In this document: positions 24,301-35,359 of the stretch, in pieces
Position numbering within the stretch: position 1 is the first letter of the stretch
Layout of the letters: every line of letters starts with the position of its first letter
Assembly (NCBI GenBank): GCA_021234155.1
Contig: JAJEKV010000025.1
Location: forward strand, 290,474-354,473
Origin: Isoetes taiwanensis
Taxonomy: Eukaryota; Streptophyta; Lycopodiopsida; Isoetales; Isoetaceae
DNA length: 64,000 bases
Reading direction: 5' to 3'
The notes under the pieces: generated by a model
The model's input: only the letters and a program-made list of their open reading frames with translations
Told to the model about the DNA's origin: nothing
Database searches by the model: none
Translations under genes and position numbers: made by a program

Positions 24301-27300
24301 AGGCCAATTGACTACTACGAGTGTGTTGGACATGAGATAGTTTGACGCTTCCTCGAGAAGGTGTGGTCTTCGGCCATGAAACTTGGTCCCCGTGGCAATG
24401 TCGACGCTCCGAGTCCATTGGCGAGGCCGAATCACGATTCGGGAGAGGGAAGTTGCCCGTCCGTTGCTGGCCTTCGGGAGAGGACTTTTGGGGCAAGTCG
24501 CCCGGATGGTTTTAGGGTCCGTGCTCTGGCGTCAACCCCCTAACGTCAAGACAAGGCGCCAAGGTCCTAGTCGAATCGACAAGGATAGAGCCTCCAAATG
24601 TAAACCCTATGAGTTGCCGGGTTCTAGCAGGGTTTGCATTTTGGGTGCCGAAGTTTTGGTCTTTTGCACTTGGGACTTGGCCGATAAGATGCGATTGAGA
24701 ACGCGAAGCAAGGGGAACGGAATGGAGTTTGGATCCCATACTCCTCCCGTTGTGGCGCTTAGAAGTAAAGGGCGCCTTTTGCAAGTAGCAAGACATTCAT
24801 AAATTTCGTAATTAACGATAGTAATGAATTAAATTCTGATTTTTTGTTATCAGGCTTCCTAAGTCATCGCCAACATACAAAGCCAGTTTTCAAAATTTTC
24901 GGACAAGGTTTAGATCAAAGTGTTTGAATTAGAACGGTCCGGCAACCTGTTGTTGGGCAGCCGAGGCTGGCACACTTGCCCAAGTCAAACAAGGCCAGGA
25001 CCTTGCTAGGGCCGTCTCATTAGAGGGGAGAGTCCGAACCCCAAGAGGCGAGCCCCAAAAAGTTTCGAGGCAGCCTTTCGGCAGCTCCCGGGGGCCGTGA
25101 CGCTAAAGACCCACACTCCGGATCTGGTTCCCCTATCCGACCGTTGAATCCTTCGTTCAAGGGCCCCTGTCTCGATAAGGTCCAAAAAATCCAACATCCG
25201 TCAGGAGAACTTATCAAACAAATAAGCGCCCCGCGGTCCTAATCGCGTAGAAACCAAAGTGTTTTGTCGTTCGGACATTGCGGAGGCTCGGAATGGCGAT
25301 TCGACTTTGCCACATCGTCCGGGAGGCCAAAATTACCCTAGAGACCAAGTTTCACGGTCGGTTTTGCAAAGAAAGAAACACTTTACGCCCCTCACGTTTA
25401 AAGATTCGACAACCACCTCCTAGGCCAATTGATTACGAGTGTGTTGGACATGAGATAGTTTGACGCTTCCTCGAGAAGGGGTGGTCTTTCGGCCACGAAA
25501 CTTGGTCCCGAGGACAATGTCGACATTCCGAGTCCATTGGCAGAGCGAATCGCGATTCGAGAGGGGAAGTTGTCCGTCCGTCGCTGCGGGGCCGGAGAGG
25601 ACTTTTGGGGCAAGCCGCCTGTGTGGTTTTAGGGTCCGTGCTCGGCGTCAACACCACTCCTCTACGTCAAGACCAAGCGCAAGGTCCTAGTCGAATCTGA
25701 CAAGGATAGAGCCTCCGAAACGTAAACCCTATGAGTTCCTAGGTTCTAGCAGGGTTTGCGTTTTGGGTGCCGAGTTTTGGTCTTTTGCACTTGGGACTTG
25801 GCCGATAAGATGCGATTGAGAACCTTGAAGCAAGGGACGGAATGGAGTTTGGATCATGCTCCTCCCGTTGTGGCGATTAAGTAAAAAGGGCAGCTTTTTG
25901 CAATAGCAAGACATTCATAAATTCGTAATTAATGCATAGTACGGAATTAAATTCTGATTTTTTATCAGCAGGCTTCCTAAGTCATCGCGAACATACAAGC
26001 CAGTCCTCAAAATTTCTGGACAAGATTTAGATCAAAGTGTTTGCATTAGAACGGTCTGGGCGGCTTTTTGTTGTTGGGCGGTCGGTGGCACACTTGCCCA
26101 AGTCAAACAAGGCCAGGACCTTGCAAGGCCACCTCATTAGAGGGGAGAGTCCGGACCCGGGAGGCGAGCCTAAAAAGTTTCGAGGCGACCTTTCACGGCG
26201 CTTCCCAGGGGCCGTCGCTAAAGACCACACTCCCGGATCTCGGTTCCCCTATTCGACCGTTGAATCCTTCGTTCAAGGGCCCTGTCTCGATAAGGTCCAA
26301 AAAAATCCAACATCCGTCCGGGAGAACTTATCAAACCGCGAAGCGTCCTGCGGTCGATTGTGTAGAAACCAAAGTGTTTTGTCATTCAGACATTGCGGAC
26401 GCTCCGGAATGGCGATTCGACTTCGTCACATCGTCCGGGAGGCCGAAATTACCATAGAGACCAAGTTGCTGGTCAGTTTTGCAAAAGAAAGAAACACTTA
26501 CGCCCTACGTTGCGATTCGGACGACCACCTCCTAGGCCAATTGACTACGAGTGTGTTGGACATGAGATAGTTTGACGCTTCCTCGAGAAGGTGTGGTCTT
26601 CTGGCCATGAAACTTGGTCCCCAGGGTAATGTCAACGTTCCGAGTCCATTGGCAGAGCCGAATCACGATTCCGGAGAGGGGAAGTTGCCCGTCCGTTGCC
26701 AGGGCCTTCGGGAGAGGACTTTTGGGGCAAGCTGCTTCCGGATGGTTTTTAGGGTCCGTGCTCTGGCGTCAACACCCCCCCTCACGTCCAAGACACGGCG
26801 CAAGGTCCTAGTCGAATCGACAAGGATAGAGCCTCCAAATGTAAACCCTATGAGTTGCCGTGTTCTAGCGGGGTTTTGCGTTTTGGGTGCCGAAGTTTTG
26901 GTCTTTTTGCACTTGGGACTTGGCCGATAAGATCTTTGAGAACGCTGAAGCAAGGGAACTGGACGGAATGGAGTTTGGATCTGTACTCCTCCCGTTGTGG
27001 CAGTTAGAAGTAAAGGGCAGCTTTTGCAGTAGCAAGACATTCATAAATTCGTAATTAACGCATAGTACGGAATTAAATTCTGATTTTTTGTTATCAGGCT
27101 TCCTAAGTCATCGCCAACATACAGGCCAGTTTTCAAAATTTTCGGACAAGGTTTAGATCAAAGTGTTTGAATTAGAACGGTCCGGGCAACCTGTTGTTGG
27201 GCAGCCGAGCTGGCACACTTGCCCAAGTCAAACAAGGCCAGGACCTTGCAAGGCCATCTCATTAGAGGGGAGAGTCCGAACCCCAAGAGGCGAGCCCCAA

Positions 27301-28604
27301 AAAGTTTCCCGAGGCAGCCTTTCCTGGCAGCTCTCCCCCGGGGGGGCGTACGCTAAAGACCACACTCCCGGATCTCGGTTCCCCTATCCGACCGTTGAAT
27401 CCTTCGTTCAAGGGCCCTGTCTCGATAAGGTCCAAAAAAATCCAACATCCGTCCGGGAGAACTTATCAAACCGCGAAGCGTCCTGCGGTCGACCGTGTAG
27501 AAACCAAAGTGTTTTGTCGTTCAGACATTGCGGAGGCTCCGGAATGGCGATTCGACTTTGCCACATCGTCCGGGAGGCCAAAATTACCCTAGAGACCAAG
27601 TTTCACAGTCAGTTTTGCAAAAGAAAGAAACACTTACGCCCTACGTTGCAGTATTCGACAACCACCTCCTAGGCCAATTGACTACGAGTGTGTTGGACAT
27701 GAGATAGTTTGACGCTTCCTCGAGAAGGGGTGGTCTTCTGGCCACGAAACTTGGTCCCCAGGACAATGTCGACATTCCGAGTCCATTGGCAGAGCCGAAT
27801 CACGATTCCGGAGAGGGGAAGTTGCCCGTCCGTCGCCAGGGCCTTTGGGAGAGGACTTTTGGGGCAAGCTGCTTCCAGGTGGTTTTTAGGGTCCGTGCTC
27901 TGGCGTCAACACCACTCCTCTACGTCAAGACACAGCGCAAGGTCCTAGTCGAATCTGACAAGGATAGAGCCTCCGAAACGTAAACCCTATGAGTTCCTAG
28001 GTTCTAGCAGGGTTTGCGTTTTGGGTGCCGAGTTTTGGTCTTTTGCACTTGGGACTTGGCCGATAAGATGCAGTTGAGAACGCGAAGCAAGGGACGGAAT
28101 GGAGTTTGGATCTGTACTCCTCCCGTTGTGGCAGTTCGAAGTAAAGGGCAGCTTTTGCAGTAGCAAGACATTCATAAATTCGTAATTAATGCATAGTACG
28201 GAATTAAATTCTGATTTTTTATCAGCAGGCTTCCTAAGTCATCGCGAACATACAAGCCAGTCCTCAAAATTTCTGGACAAGGTTTAGATCAAAGTGTTTG
28301 CATTAGAACGGTCCGGGCAGCCTGTTGTTGGGCAGCCGAGCTGGCACACTTGCCCAAGTCAAACAAGGCCAGGACCTTGCAAGGCCGTCTCATTAGAGGG
28401 GAGAGTCCGAACCCCAAGAGGCGAGCCCCAAAAAGTTTCCCGAGGCAGCCTTTCCTGGCAGCGCTCCCCCGGGGGGCCGTACGCTAAAGACCACACTCCC
28501 GGATCTCGGTTCCCCTATCCGACCGTTGAATCCTTCGTTCAAGGGCCCTCGTTCGATAAGGGCCAAAAAAATCCAACATCCGTCCGGGAGAACTTATCAA
28601 ACCG
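21336..28604 (+). repeat. Satellite array, family B (~1.12 kb monomer, partly dimeric)
   Basis: Direct tandem array related to family A in the same orientation and block order, but clearly diverged: A has ATTGACTACGAAAGTGTGATGG where B has ATTGACTACGAGTGTGTTGG. The anchor CTTCCTAAGTCATCG lies at about 21,571, 22,701, 23,745, 24,860, 25,978, 27,104 and 28,235 (spacing 1,044-1,131). From 23,745 on, two monomer types alternate. Type x has TTAATGCATAG before the anchor and CCTCAAAATTTCTGG after it. Type y has TTAACG before it and TTTTCAAAATTTTCGG after it. The order is x-y-x-y-x, a higher-order repeat of about 2.24 kb. The array stops in mid-monomer at 28,604. No gene is encoded. Confidence 0.95.
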
Positions 28605-28645
28605 CCACCCCAGGCTCAAACATGCCACCCCAGGCTCAAACATCC
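28605..28645 (+). repeat. Two short direct repeats at the end of satellite B
   Basis: CACCCCAGGCTCAAACATGC is followed at once by CACCCCAGGCTCAAACATCC. The pair sits exactly where satellite B stops and may be a junction scar. Confidence 0.7.
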
Positions 28646-28831
28646 CGCTTACATTCGTAAGTAGTAGCAATAGAAGATTGGTTAAATCCGGAATGCGATT
28701 TTGACTGCATATATGGCTCGGGAATGTCCAAATTAGCATAAGGACAAACTTTCATGACCATCAGATGAAAAAAAAGGCACCAAAAAAATTAAAAAGTGTT
28801 AGACGTCGCTATAACAAAATACGTCGCGGAC

Positions 28832-28955
28832 ACGTCGCATGCGACGTTAAACCGTATATACGGTTTCGAAATCGTATATACGATTTCGAAATCGTATATA
28901 CGATTACGATTTCGAAATCGTATATACGATTTCAAAATTACGTCGCATGCGACGT
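28832..28955. repeat. Lattice of perfect palindromes
   Basis: Two identical 16-bp palindromes ACGTCGCATGCGACGT (28,832-28,847 and 28,940-28,955) bracket four 14-bp palindromes: ACCGTATATACGGT at 28,851, and ATCGTATATACGAT at 28,871, 28,891 and 28,917. Between these lie TTCGAA palindromes at 28,865, 28,885 and 28,911. The units recur about every 20 bp, with one 6-bp extra step. The whole can fold as one large hairpin or as several small ones. The outer ACGTCGC words recall the CGACG clusters of the transposon region. Function is unknown. Confidence 0.9.
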
Positions 28956-29109
28956 CGCGACGTCGTGTGTCCCGCGGGCCGTCTTTTCCGGGACCATTCC
29001 TAGGCTTCCTTCTATCGACTATTTTGGGTGATCTTTGGCGCTACGACCTTGAACGACTTGCAAGCACTCTTTTTAAGGTTAGTAGATCATGGTTTTTGGA
29101 TTGAATGGT

Positions 29110-29510
29110 TTTTTGGATTGAATGATTTAGTGTAGATTTCAAATTTTTTTTTTCTATCTCTTTCCTTCTTTTTCTTCTTCTTGTTTCTTCATTCTTCTTC
29201 TTTTTCCTTCTTTCCTCATTTCTTTCTTCGATTCTTCCCTCATTTCACTCTTCCATTCTTCCATTCTTCTATCTTCTTCCATTTCATTCTCTTATTTCTT
29301 CCATTCTTCTCTTTCTTCCCCAAATTTCTTTTTTCTCCTCTTTCCCCTTCTCTTCTTTCTCCCACCCTTCTCTTCTTCTTTGATTCATTCATTTTTTTTT
29401 CTTTCTTGTTTTACTATTTCTTCATCTTCTTTTTTTTTTTTTGTTTCTTCTTCGATCTTTTTTTTCGTTGTTCTTATTCTTCTAACTCTTTGTTGCTTTC
29501 TATTTCGATT
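29110..29510 (+). repeat. Pyrimidine-rich tract
   Basis: About 400 bp made almost only of T and C on the plus strand (TTCTTC, TTTCTTCC and similar words). The Phe/Ser/Leu open frame across it is a composition artefact. It is followed by a donor-like TTTTGGTAAGTTG near 29,548. Confidence 0.8.
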
Positions 29511-29611
29511 TGGACCCGTCAGGATCTTGTTACACACGTCCTTCTTTTGGTAAGTTGATCGCACTTGCATTTTATTTTTATAATTTTAAGTAGGTTAAAA
29601 AAAATTGATGG

Positions 29612-29915
29612 AGTGGCTTGTTCAAGGGCACGGGTCGGCTCCACCTAGAGTGGGGAGGACCATGCACCCGGGTTCGAAGTCCACTTCACTACGATCATAT
29701 ATTTTTCCTAGGTTAAGGAGTGGCTTGTTCAAGGGCACCACCTAGAGTGGAGAGGGCCCGCGTGTTCGGGTTCAAGTCCCTGACCACTTGTTATTTTTTA
29801 GGTTTAAAATAAAATTGTAGTGGCTTGTTCAAGGGAACGCGGTAGGCTCCACTACTAAAAGTGGAGACGACCAGTGTTCGGGTCCAAGTCGATTTTTCTT
29901 GTAATTCTTAGGTAG
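29612..29915 (+). repeat. Three tandem tRNA-like (SINE-like) units
   Basis: Three copies start with GTGGCTTGTTCAAGGG at about 29,613, 29,720 and 29,820. Each reaches a box-B-like sequence about 50-60 bp later: GGGTTCGAAGTCC at 29,670, GGGTTCAAGTCC at 29,768 and GGGTCCAAGTC at 29,880. Each copy is preceded by TAGGTT plus an A-rich stretch. Box B (GGTTCGANNCC) is the internal RNA polymerase III promoter element of tRNA genes and tRNA-derived SINEs. The units do not fold as a proper cloverleaf by eye, so they are not tRNA genes. About 100 bp each, they could be a tandem SINE or a decayed tRNA-like repeat. Confidence 0.5.
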
Positions 29916-30099
29916 AGGTGGCCAAATCAGCTTATAACCCTAAAGCGTATGTTAGCCAACTCTAGCTTTTAATCCGACTAATCCAGTTGGAAGGGGCTCA
30001 TTTCGATGATGGGGGCTGTCGAAAAAGAAGGTACATGACCTAGTCATAGTCTTATTTTTATTCTTTTGTTTTGTGTTAATCTATCGATTTATAGAAAAG

Positions 30100-30409
30100 G
30101 CAAAGAGTGATTGCAAAATTGAAGTCGAATGCCAAAAAATTGGGAGGCGATTGGTCAAAGGTCCCTAAACCACTTAATCTGTCCATAAGGAAGATATCAA
30201 GGTATTTGTTATTTGTTGCCATTCGTTCAATTCGAAATAAGACATTTAACTTGTCATGTTGTATTCCTTGCAATCAGATCACTTTCGAACGTGCAAAGGA
30301 TTCCAAGAAAAAACATCTGCCTCACGGACTGCCAAGGCAACTTCAAGCAAACGAATTCCGTCTCACTTGGGTTCCGGCGGCCGAAAAGGCTTTTTACATA
30401 GATTCGTAA
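30100..30409 (+). pseudogene. Exon-like ORF of unknown family
   Basis: The sequence before 30,100 ends in a plausible acceptor (TCGATTTATAG), and the frame stays open to ATAGATTCGTAAGTG, a plausible donor. The protein is Lys-rich at the start (KLKSNAKKLGGDW) and ends with LPRQLQANEFRLTWVP. I do not recognise it. It may be an internal exon of a gene or a captured fragment; no neighbouring exon could be tied to it. Confidence 0.3.
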
Positions 30410-31054
30410 GTGCTATAAACTCTTAGTTCACGTTAACTTTCAATGTCATTGTCTAATATTAGTCGTATTGTTATAGAATTGGCTATACGGGTTTTCCCCT
30501 AACAGGGAACACGTAAAGATAGCCATTACTCGCCTCTTGCCTCTTGTATATGATATTGTAATTAACTATTAAAATTCTTTTTTTTTTTTTTATTAAACAT
30601 ATAAAGTATATAGGTGATGGATATGGCGGTGACCACACCTAGTAGGTGTCTATAGACAAAAAAGCTAGAAAATGAAACTAGTGATATGTTAATACTCAGA
30701 TTCCTATAATAAACTAATGATGTTTGAAATATCAGAGGAAAGCTAGAATATATGTTTTCAAGGGACTATATCCTTATAAACATGGGTCTAGTGGATATAG
30801 GGAATAACGATTTCAAAAATACATAGGAAGGTTTTCTCAGATTCAAAAAACTAAGGTAAGGTTAATGTGCATGGACGAACCATGTAGCTTAAACAAACAT
30901 AAGTGATAACCAAAAAATAAGAAAATAATATGACGTGAAGAAAAAGCAAATGGTTCTTTAGGGCACTGATGAAAACGGCTCACGAACGAGACATGGACAG
31001 CCCGCAGAGGGTGTATTCACTCCAGAACTGTCGGTGTTAAGTGCTGGTTTAGGT
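30410..31054. other. AT-rich spacer before the retroelement
   Basis: No gene seen. It contains a T run near 30,578 and no clear repeats. Confidence 0.5.
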
Positions 31055-31062
31055 TATATAAG
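31055..31062 (+). promoter_or_regulatory. Candidate TATA box
   Basis: TATATAAG lies 88 bp upstream of the ATG at 31,150 that opens the retroelement's ORF1. Position and sequence fit a polymerase II core promoter; no experiment supports it. Confidence 0.45.
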
Positions 31063-31149
31063 AAGCATATGATGTGTTGGAAAAACAAAGCCTGCTGCAT
31101 TCCGGCCAGGCTGGGATTGTATTTCGTGCTCCCTAAGTCTCTGACAATC

Positions 31150-31458
31150 ATGCCCAGAAAGAAGGGTGATCTCAATTATGCCACTAGAAAGAGAATAGCA
31201 GAGGAGAAGCTGAAGTCTAGTAGCAGCAAGAAGATATTTCAGTACAGAAATTCTGTGGTTTCCCCTGCTTCTGGTGGAGGTAATACAGCAGAAAAAGAGT
31301 GCCAAAAAGGGAAAGGGGATACTAATGGCCAAGGTGAAGCAACAGGAATTATTCAAAGCATCAATGATGAAGATGGGATTACATTAAATAATATTGCAGC
31401 TAGCAGATCTGAGGGCATCACAATGGAAATCAGCAATGCCACTGGACGTCCCACAAAG
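31150..31458 (+). CDS. ORF1 of the retroelement, first exon (basic N-terminus)
   Basis: Starts at the ATG at 31,150 (an upstream in-frame ATG at 31,069 would lie only 7 bp after the TATA box). The first 30 residues are strongly basic (MPRKKGDLNYATRKR), like a nuclear-localisation or nucleic-acid-binding tail. A Ser/Gly-rich and then polar region follows. The frame runs 103 codons to a donor-like AAG|GTTTGA at 31,458. The acceptor GAAAACAG at 32,495 continues in the same phase (phase 0), giving a 1,037-bp intron. No known domain is recognised. Confidence 0.5.
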
Positions 31459-32495
31459 GTTTGATAGAATATTGTAAAATTTATAGCATATTTTTGGAAG
31501 AATAGTATGTGATCCATGCTGGTTTGCTTAAGAACTTAGACTGTTTAGGCATAATATTCATGTAAGATGTTAAATATCTAAGTGTAGATAATATTGATGC
31601 TTATTGGACAAATCTGCTATTTGTGGCTGGAAGAAATATGTAGATCACTACATTATGGTAAGATCTGAACAAATTATATAGATCGGGTAATTGCAACTCC
31701 TGCTTACACCAGGATTACCATAGAGTAGCTGGTAAATCTAGAAGTATGCAGTAAAATAGACATTCTAGTGCACATTTGTGACAGGTTATTTACTGCATTA
31801 GGATTGCTTATTACTTTTTGGCATGATGTCTAAAATACTGACATAGTGAAGGGGGATAACCTCAAAGAAACCCATGACACCTGCTATCCCTTACATTTAC
31901 AACCATTCTCATGCTTGTTTTTTGTTTGTGGATGCAGGTAACAGGTTTCTTTGCTCTATACTCAGTATTTTTGTTCATTTTTGGACATATATCTTGGGTT
32001 CTTAAAGAGTACTGCTACAAAGATACACATCTGATTATTTGTTAATATTATAACATGTTGTAACATGGAAAAGGTATTATTCGGAAACCTATGACAGTAG
32101 ATCTGATCTTGTATATACATTTTTGTTTTTTTAAAGCTATGTGATAAATAAAGTACAAGCATCTTTCTGATTTAAAGTTGAGAAATAAAGTAGATATTAT
32201 TTTGAATGGTTTATGAGAAACAGGTTTCTAGAATATAATATAACATGAATTATATGATAAATATTGGTAAGTTGGAAGATACCAAGTCTTGTGCTTAAAC
32301 ATAAAACCTGATTATGTTTAGGGCTGCTAATGGATCTTCTCATTACCTTTCAAGGTCTTGAGCAGATGGTAGTCTGTTTAAACAGACTAAAGGGTTTTTT
32401 TCACAACACTCAGTTTAGTGGTTATACCATTAACCAGGATTTTGGTATCTAATATGTCAAGTTCATACTAATGTTATTTTCTTGGATGAAAACAG

Positions 32496-34063
32496 CAAAA
32501 TGAAGATTCAGCTGATATACACGAATATTGGATCAAGGAACTTGTGACATTTGATTATGACAAATGTAGCATTACCAGCCCTAATGTTGCGGTTCAAACA
32601 ATTCTGGCTTGTATCAGGAGCAAAAACATTCATTCATATATTACATTTAGGGAGATGAATCTATGCGACAAGAATATGTCACCTGTACCAAGGTATGAAA
32701 AAAGAAAATTTCGAGTTTAACAAATGCAAAGATCTGCTGTGTATTATGTACAGCAACATGTCGAGCATCTTATACCAGCGTACTTGTATGGAGGATGCGG
32801 CAGCAATCAAACTCATGAAAGGCATCACTGCTTTGGAGACTGCCAACAACATTGTACAATCCTTTGAAGATGAAAAGGATAACAAGATAGTTGAAATTTC
32901 TGACCATTCACAGGATGAAGAGATACAAGACTGTCTGTTCTCTGACAGTGACCTAAATGATGAAGACTTCTTGAGCATAAATGGCAAAAACAGCATGGCT
33001 CCTAACAATACAAGTGAAGAAAATCATGAGCAGGATAATAATATCCAGGTACCTGAACTTAATTTATCAAACTCTACTTGTTTTCCAGTAATAATAGAGC
33101 AGACTGTGGAAGGATATGCAGCAATGCATAATCATGCAATATGGAAAAGTATGAATTTTGGTGCTTTGGCACCTATGGATATTGATACATGGGCTGCCCT
33201 TGCTGGAATTAGTTCTGAAGAAATTAAAAAATGCCAAGCTGGCTGCACACAAAATGGAAAAAGCTTTCAATACCCTTGAAGTAGACTTACCTTTCAAGAT
33301 GGAATTCTTTGAGCAAACTTGCACTAAAAATGCACCAATTGTGATAGGACAGAAAGGGCATATGGCTTTCACAAACATTCAAAGGGATGACTTCTATTTG
33401 AAACGGATTTGGAGGTCCCATTGTCCCTATTTTAGATGCTCATGTGAGAAAGAAAAATTTAACAACAAAAAGAAGAAGAATGAAGAAGAATGCAGATGTG
33501 GAATAATTTGGTTCGATCAGGGGATCTGGTACCTATTAAACCATATGGAAGAAGTATACCCTGGAACATCCCCTATGGTTAAAATGGTTATCTTGACAAA
33601 ATTTCTTAGCAAAAGTATGCGACCAGCTGTCATTGCTTACATTGCATATCTGGAAGTAAGGGAAAATATGTTTAACATGGCAATAGAGTATGCAAAAAAC
33701 CCAGTCAAAAATCTGAAAGTAGCATTTGGAAACAGCAAAATGGCAGACTTGGCGGAGAAAATGATAAAACCTTTAAGGTTTCTGAAGGCTTGCAATTCTT
33801 CTAACAGGTCTTCTTATTTCAAATCATCTGCAAATAGTAGCAGCAGCAGCAAATCCTCTACCAGCATTATGGCATCACCAAGGATGCCACCCAGAATCAC
33901 CATGGATCCAAAAAAGAATATGTTTGGAGCATCTGTCACTCCTGCAGCCAACAGCAAAAACATGACCATTGATGAAAATTCTATCAACAAGGAAAAAAGC
34001 AAAGGTATTTCTCTTGATGATAATACACCAACAAAACTGGATTTTGTAGCAGACTCTCACTAA
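32496..34063 (+). pseudogene. Middle ORF of the retroelement with a Cys cluster; two frameshifts
   Basis: From the acceptor at 32,496 the frame reads QNEDSADIHEYW and stays open to about 32,700. There it shifts into the frame of 32,695-33,279, and shifts again at a six-A run (33,226-33,231) into the frame ending at 34,063. Read across the shifts it is a roughly 520-residue protein. It has an acidic middle (FEDEKDNKIVEISDHSQDEE), then a cluster HCPYFRCSCEKEK ... EECRCGIIWF that could bind zinc (C-x4-C-x-C, then C-x-C about 20 residues on), a helical region, and a Ser-rich tail. I know no matching family. It is transcribed in the same direction as the RT and lies between ORF1 and the RT, so a role as nucleic-acid-binding partner is a reasonable guess. 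Confidence 0.45.
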
Positions 34064-34276
34064 TGGCATTTGACATGCATATAGCAGTGATACATGGGAA
34101 ATATAGACTGGCAATCAAGTATACTTTTCCTTAATGGAAAAGGTTTTTTGAAAAACTAAAAATATGTGACATAATGTCACTTGCCATTTGGCCTGTGTAT
34201 CTGAACCATATAATACAAGTAATGTTTATCATTCAACAACATATTGTGTAAATTCTAACTTAAGATATGTTTGTAG

Positions 34277-35359
34277 GCCTTGGACCCAGATACTAGGACT
34301 ATTATCAGAGATACCAATAGGTACAAACATTTGAAAATGAAACCCAGGGATAAGGACAAACATATAATACACATGATGTTTTTATCTAAAGCCTTGGATG
34401 GCTTCAACATCAGAAAAATATTTCATACTGTTATGTATGAAACCTTGCAGGAAAAAGGGACAGAAATAGTGGACAGAACAACATTTGCCTGGAAGTACAT
34501 TCAACAGCTAAGGGATGTGGTTTATAAACCCTCCAAAGTATTTTCTAGTGAAAGAGCCAACAAATGTCCGTGCAGGAATCCAAATTTGGCTAGGTTTATT
34601 GACCATAGAATTGATCATGTTAGAACGTCTAACTTGGACATTGTTCATAATCCAAAGCTCAAAAAAGCCTTTAGCTATGGTCTAAACCATATACCGGATC
34701 AACCTTTTAGCATACAGGATTTCTTGGATGAATTTGACAATCTTTGCCAGCAGTTTTTTCAAAGCCACAAGTATGACTTACTGGAACTTACAGAAATAGA
34801 CATAGAAAATATTTGTGACATGCTGAAAAAGATGGCACGGGCTGAAGCAATTGACCTTAAAGTGACATTGCAAAACAAAAGGTTCCTCTGGCAAGATCCT
34901 AGTGTCATCAAGAACATTGAATGGATCAATAATAACTTATATGTGGCAGGTTTAGATAAAGCTACAAACAATGCCATATTCATATGTCCACTGCACATTG
35001 CTGAAATGGCCAGGCAAAGATTGAGCAGTGCAGACTTTGATAAAGTACCACACACTCCAGAAAAGGTTAAAATGTCATGCCTATTAGATATTCGAAAGCT
35101 AATTGGAGATGTGCAGGTGCAAAGCAACAATCTTCCTTATTTGATGGCTACATACAAAGAGCACAAAGGTGAATACCGATGGCTGACAAATGCCCATGAT
35201 ACGATATACACAGAAATAGCAAGCATTATTACAGGTATTTTAAATGACTTCATTAGAATATGGCCTGACACCTGTTATAGAATGACTGCCAAGTACAGAA
35301 TGTGGAGTACAAAGAAGATCAATGAACCATCATTCAAAAAAATTGAGAATATGTCTTAA
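34277..35359 (+). pseudogene. Penelope-like reverse transcriptase, N-terminal and finger part
   Basis: Begins after an acceptor-like TTTGTAG at 34,276 and is open for 361 codons. It contains CPCRNPNLARF, a helical region with SIQDFLDEFDNLCQQFF, then NNAIFICPLHIAEMARQRL and LPYLMATYKEHKGEYRWLTN. The last two correspond to the conserved block before the RT palm in Penelope-type RTs, where a P-K-x-H-K signature (here YKEHK) is followed by an R and a short loop. The frame stops at TCTTAA because a 1.5 kb insertion begins at about 35,356; the palm follows at 36,902. Frame and codon use look healthy, so decay is recent or this part is under constraint. Confidence 0.6.

Noticed and set aside
21629-28704. 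Open frames up to 177 codons in satellite B
   Set aside because: Same reason as for satellite A; frames are not kept between monomers.
29181-29558. 125-codon Phe-rich plus-strand frame
   Set aside because: Composition artefact of a T/C tract.
29612-29915. Functional tRNA genes
   Set aside because: Box B is present, but no cloverleaf with acceptor and anticodon stems can be drawn by eye.
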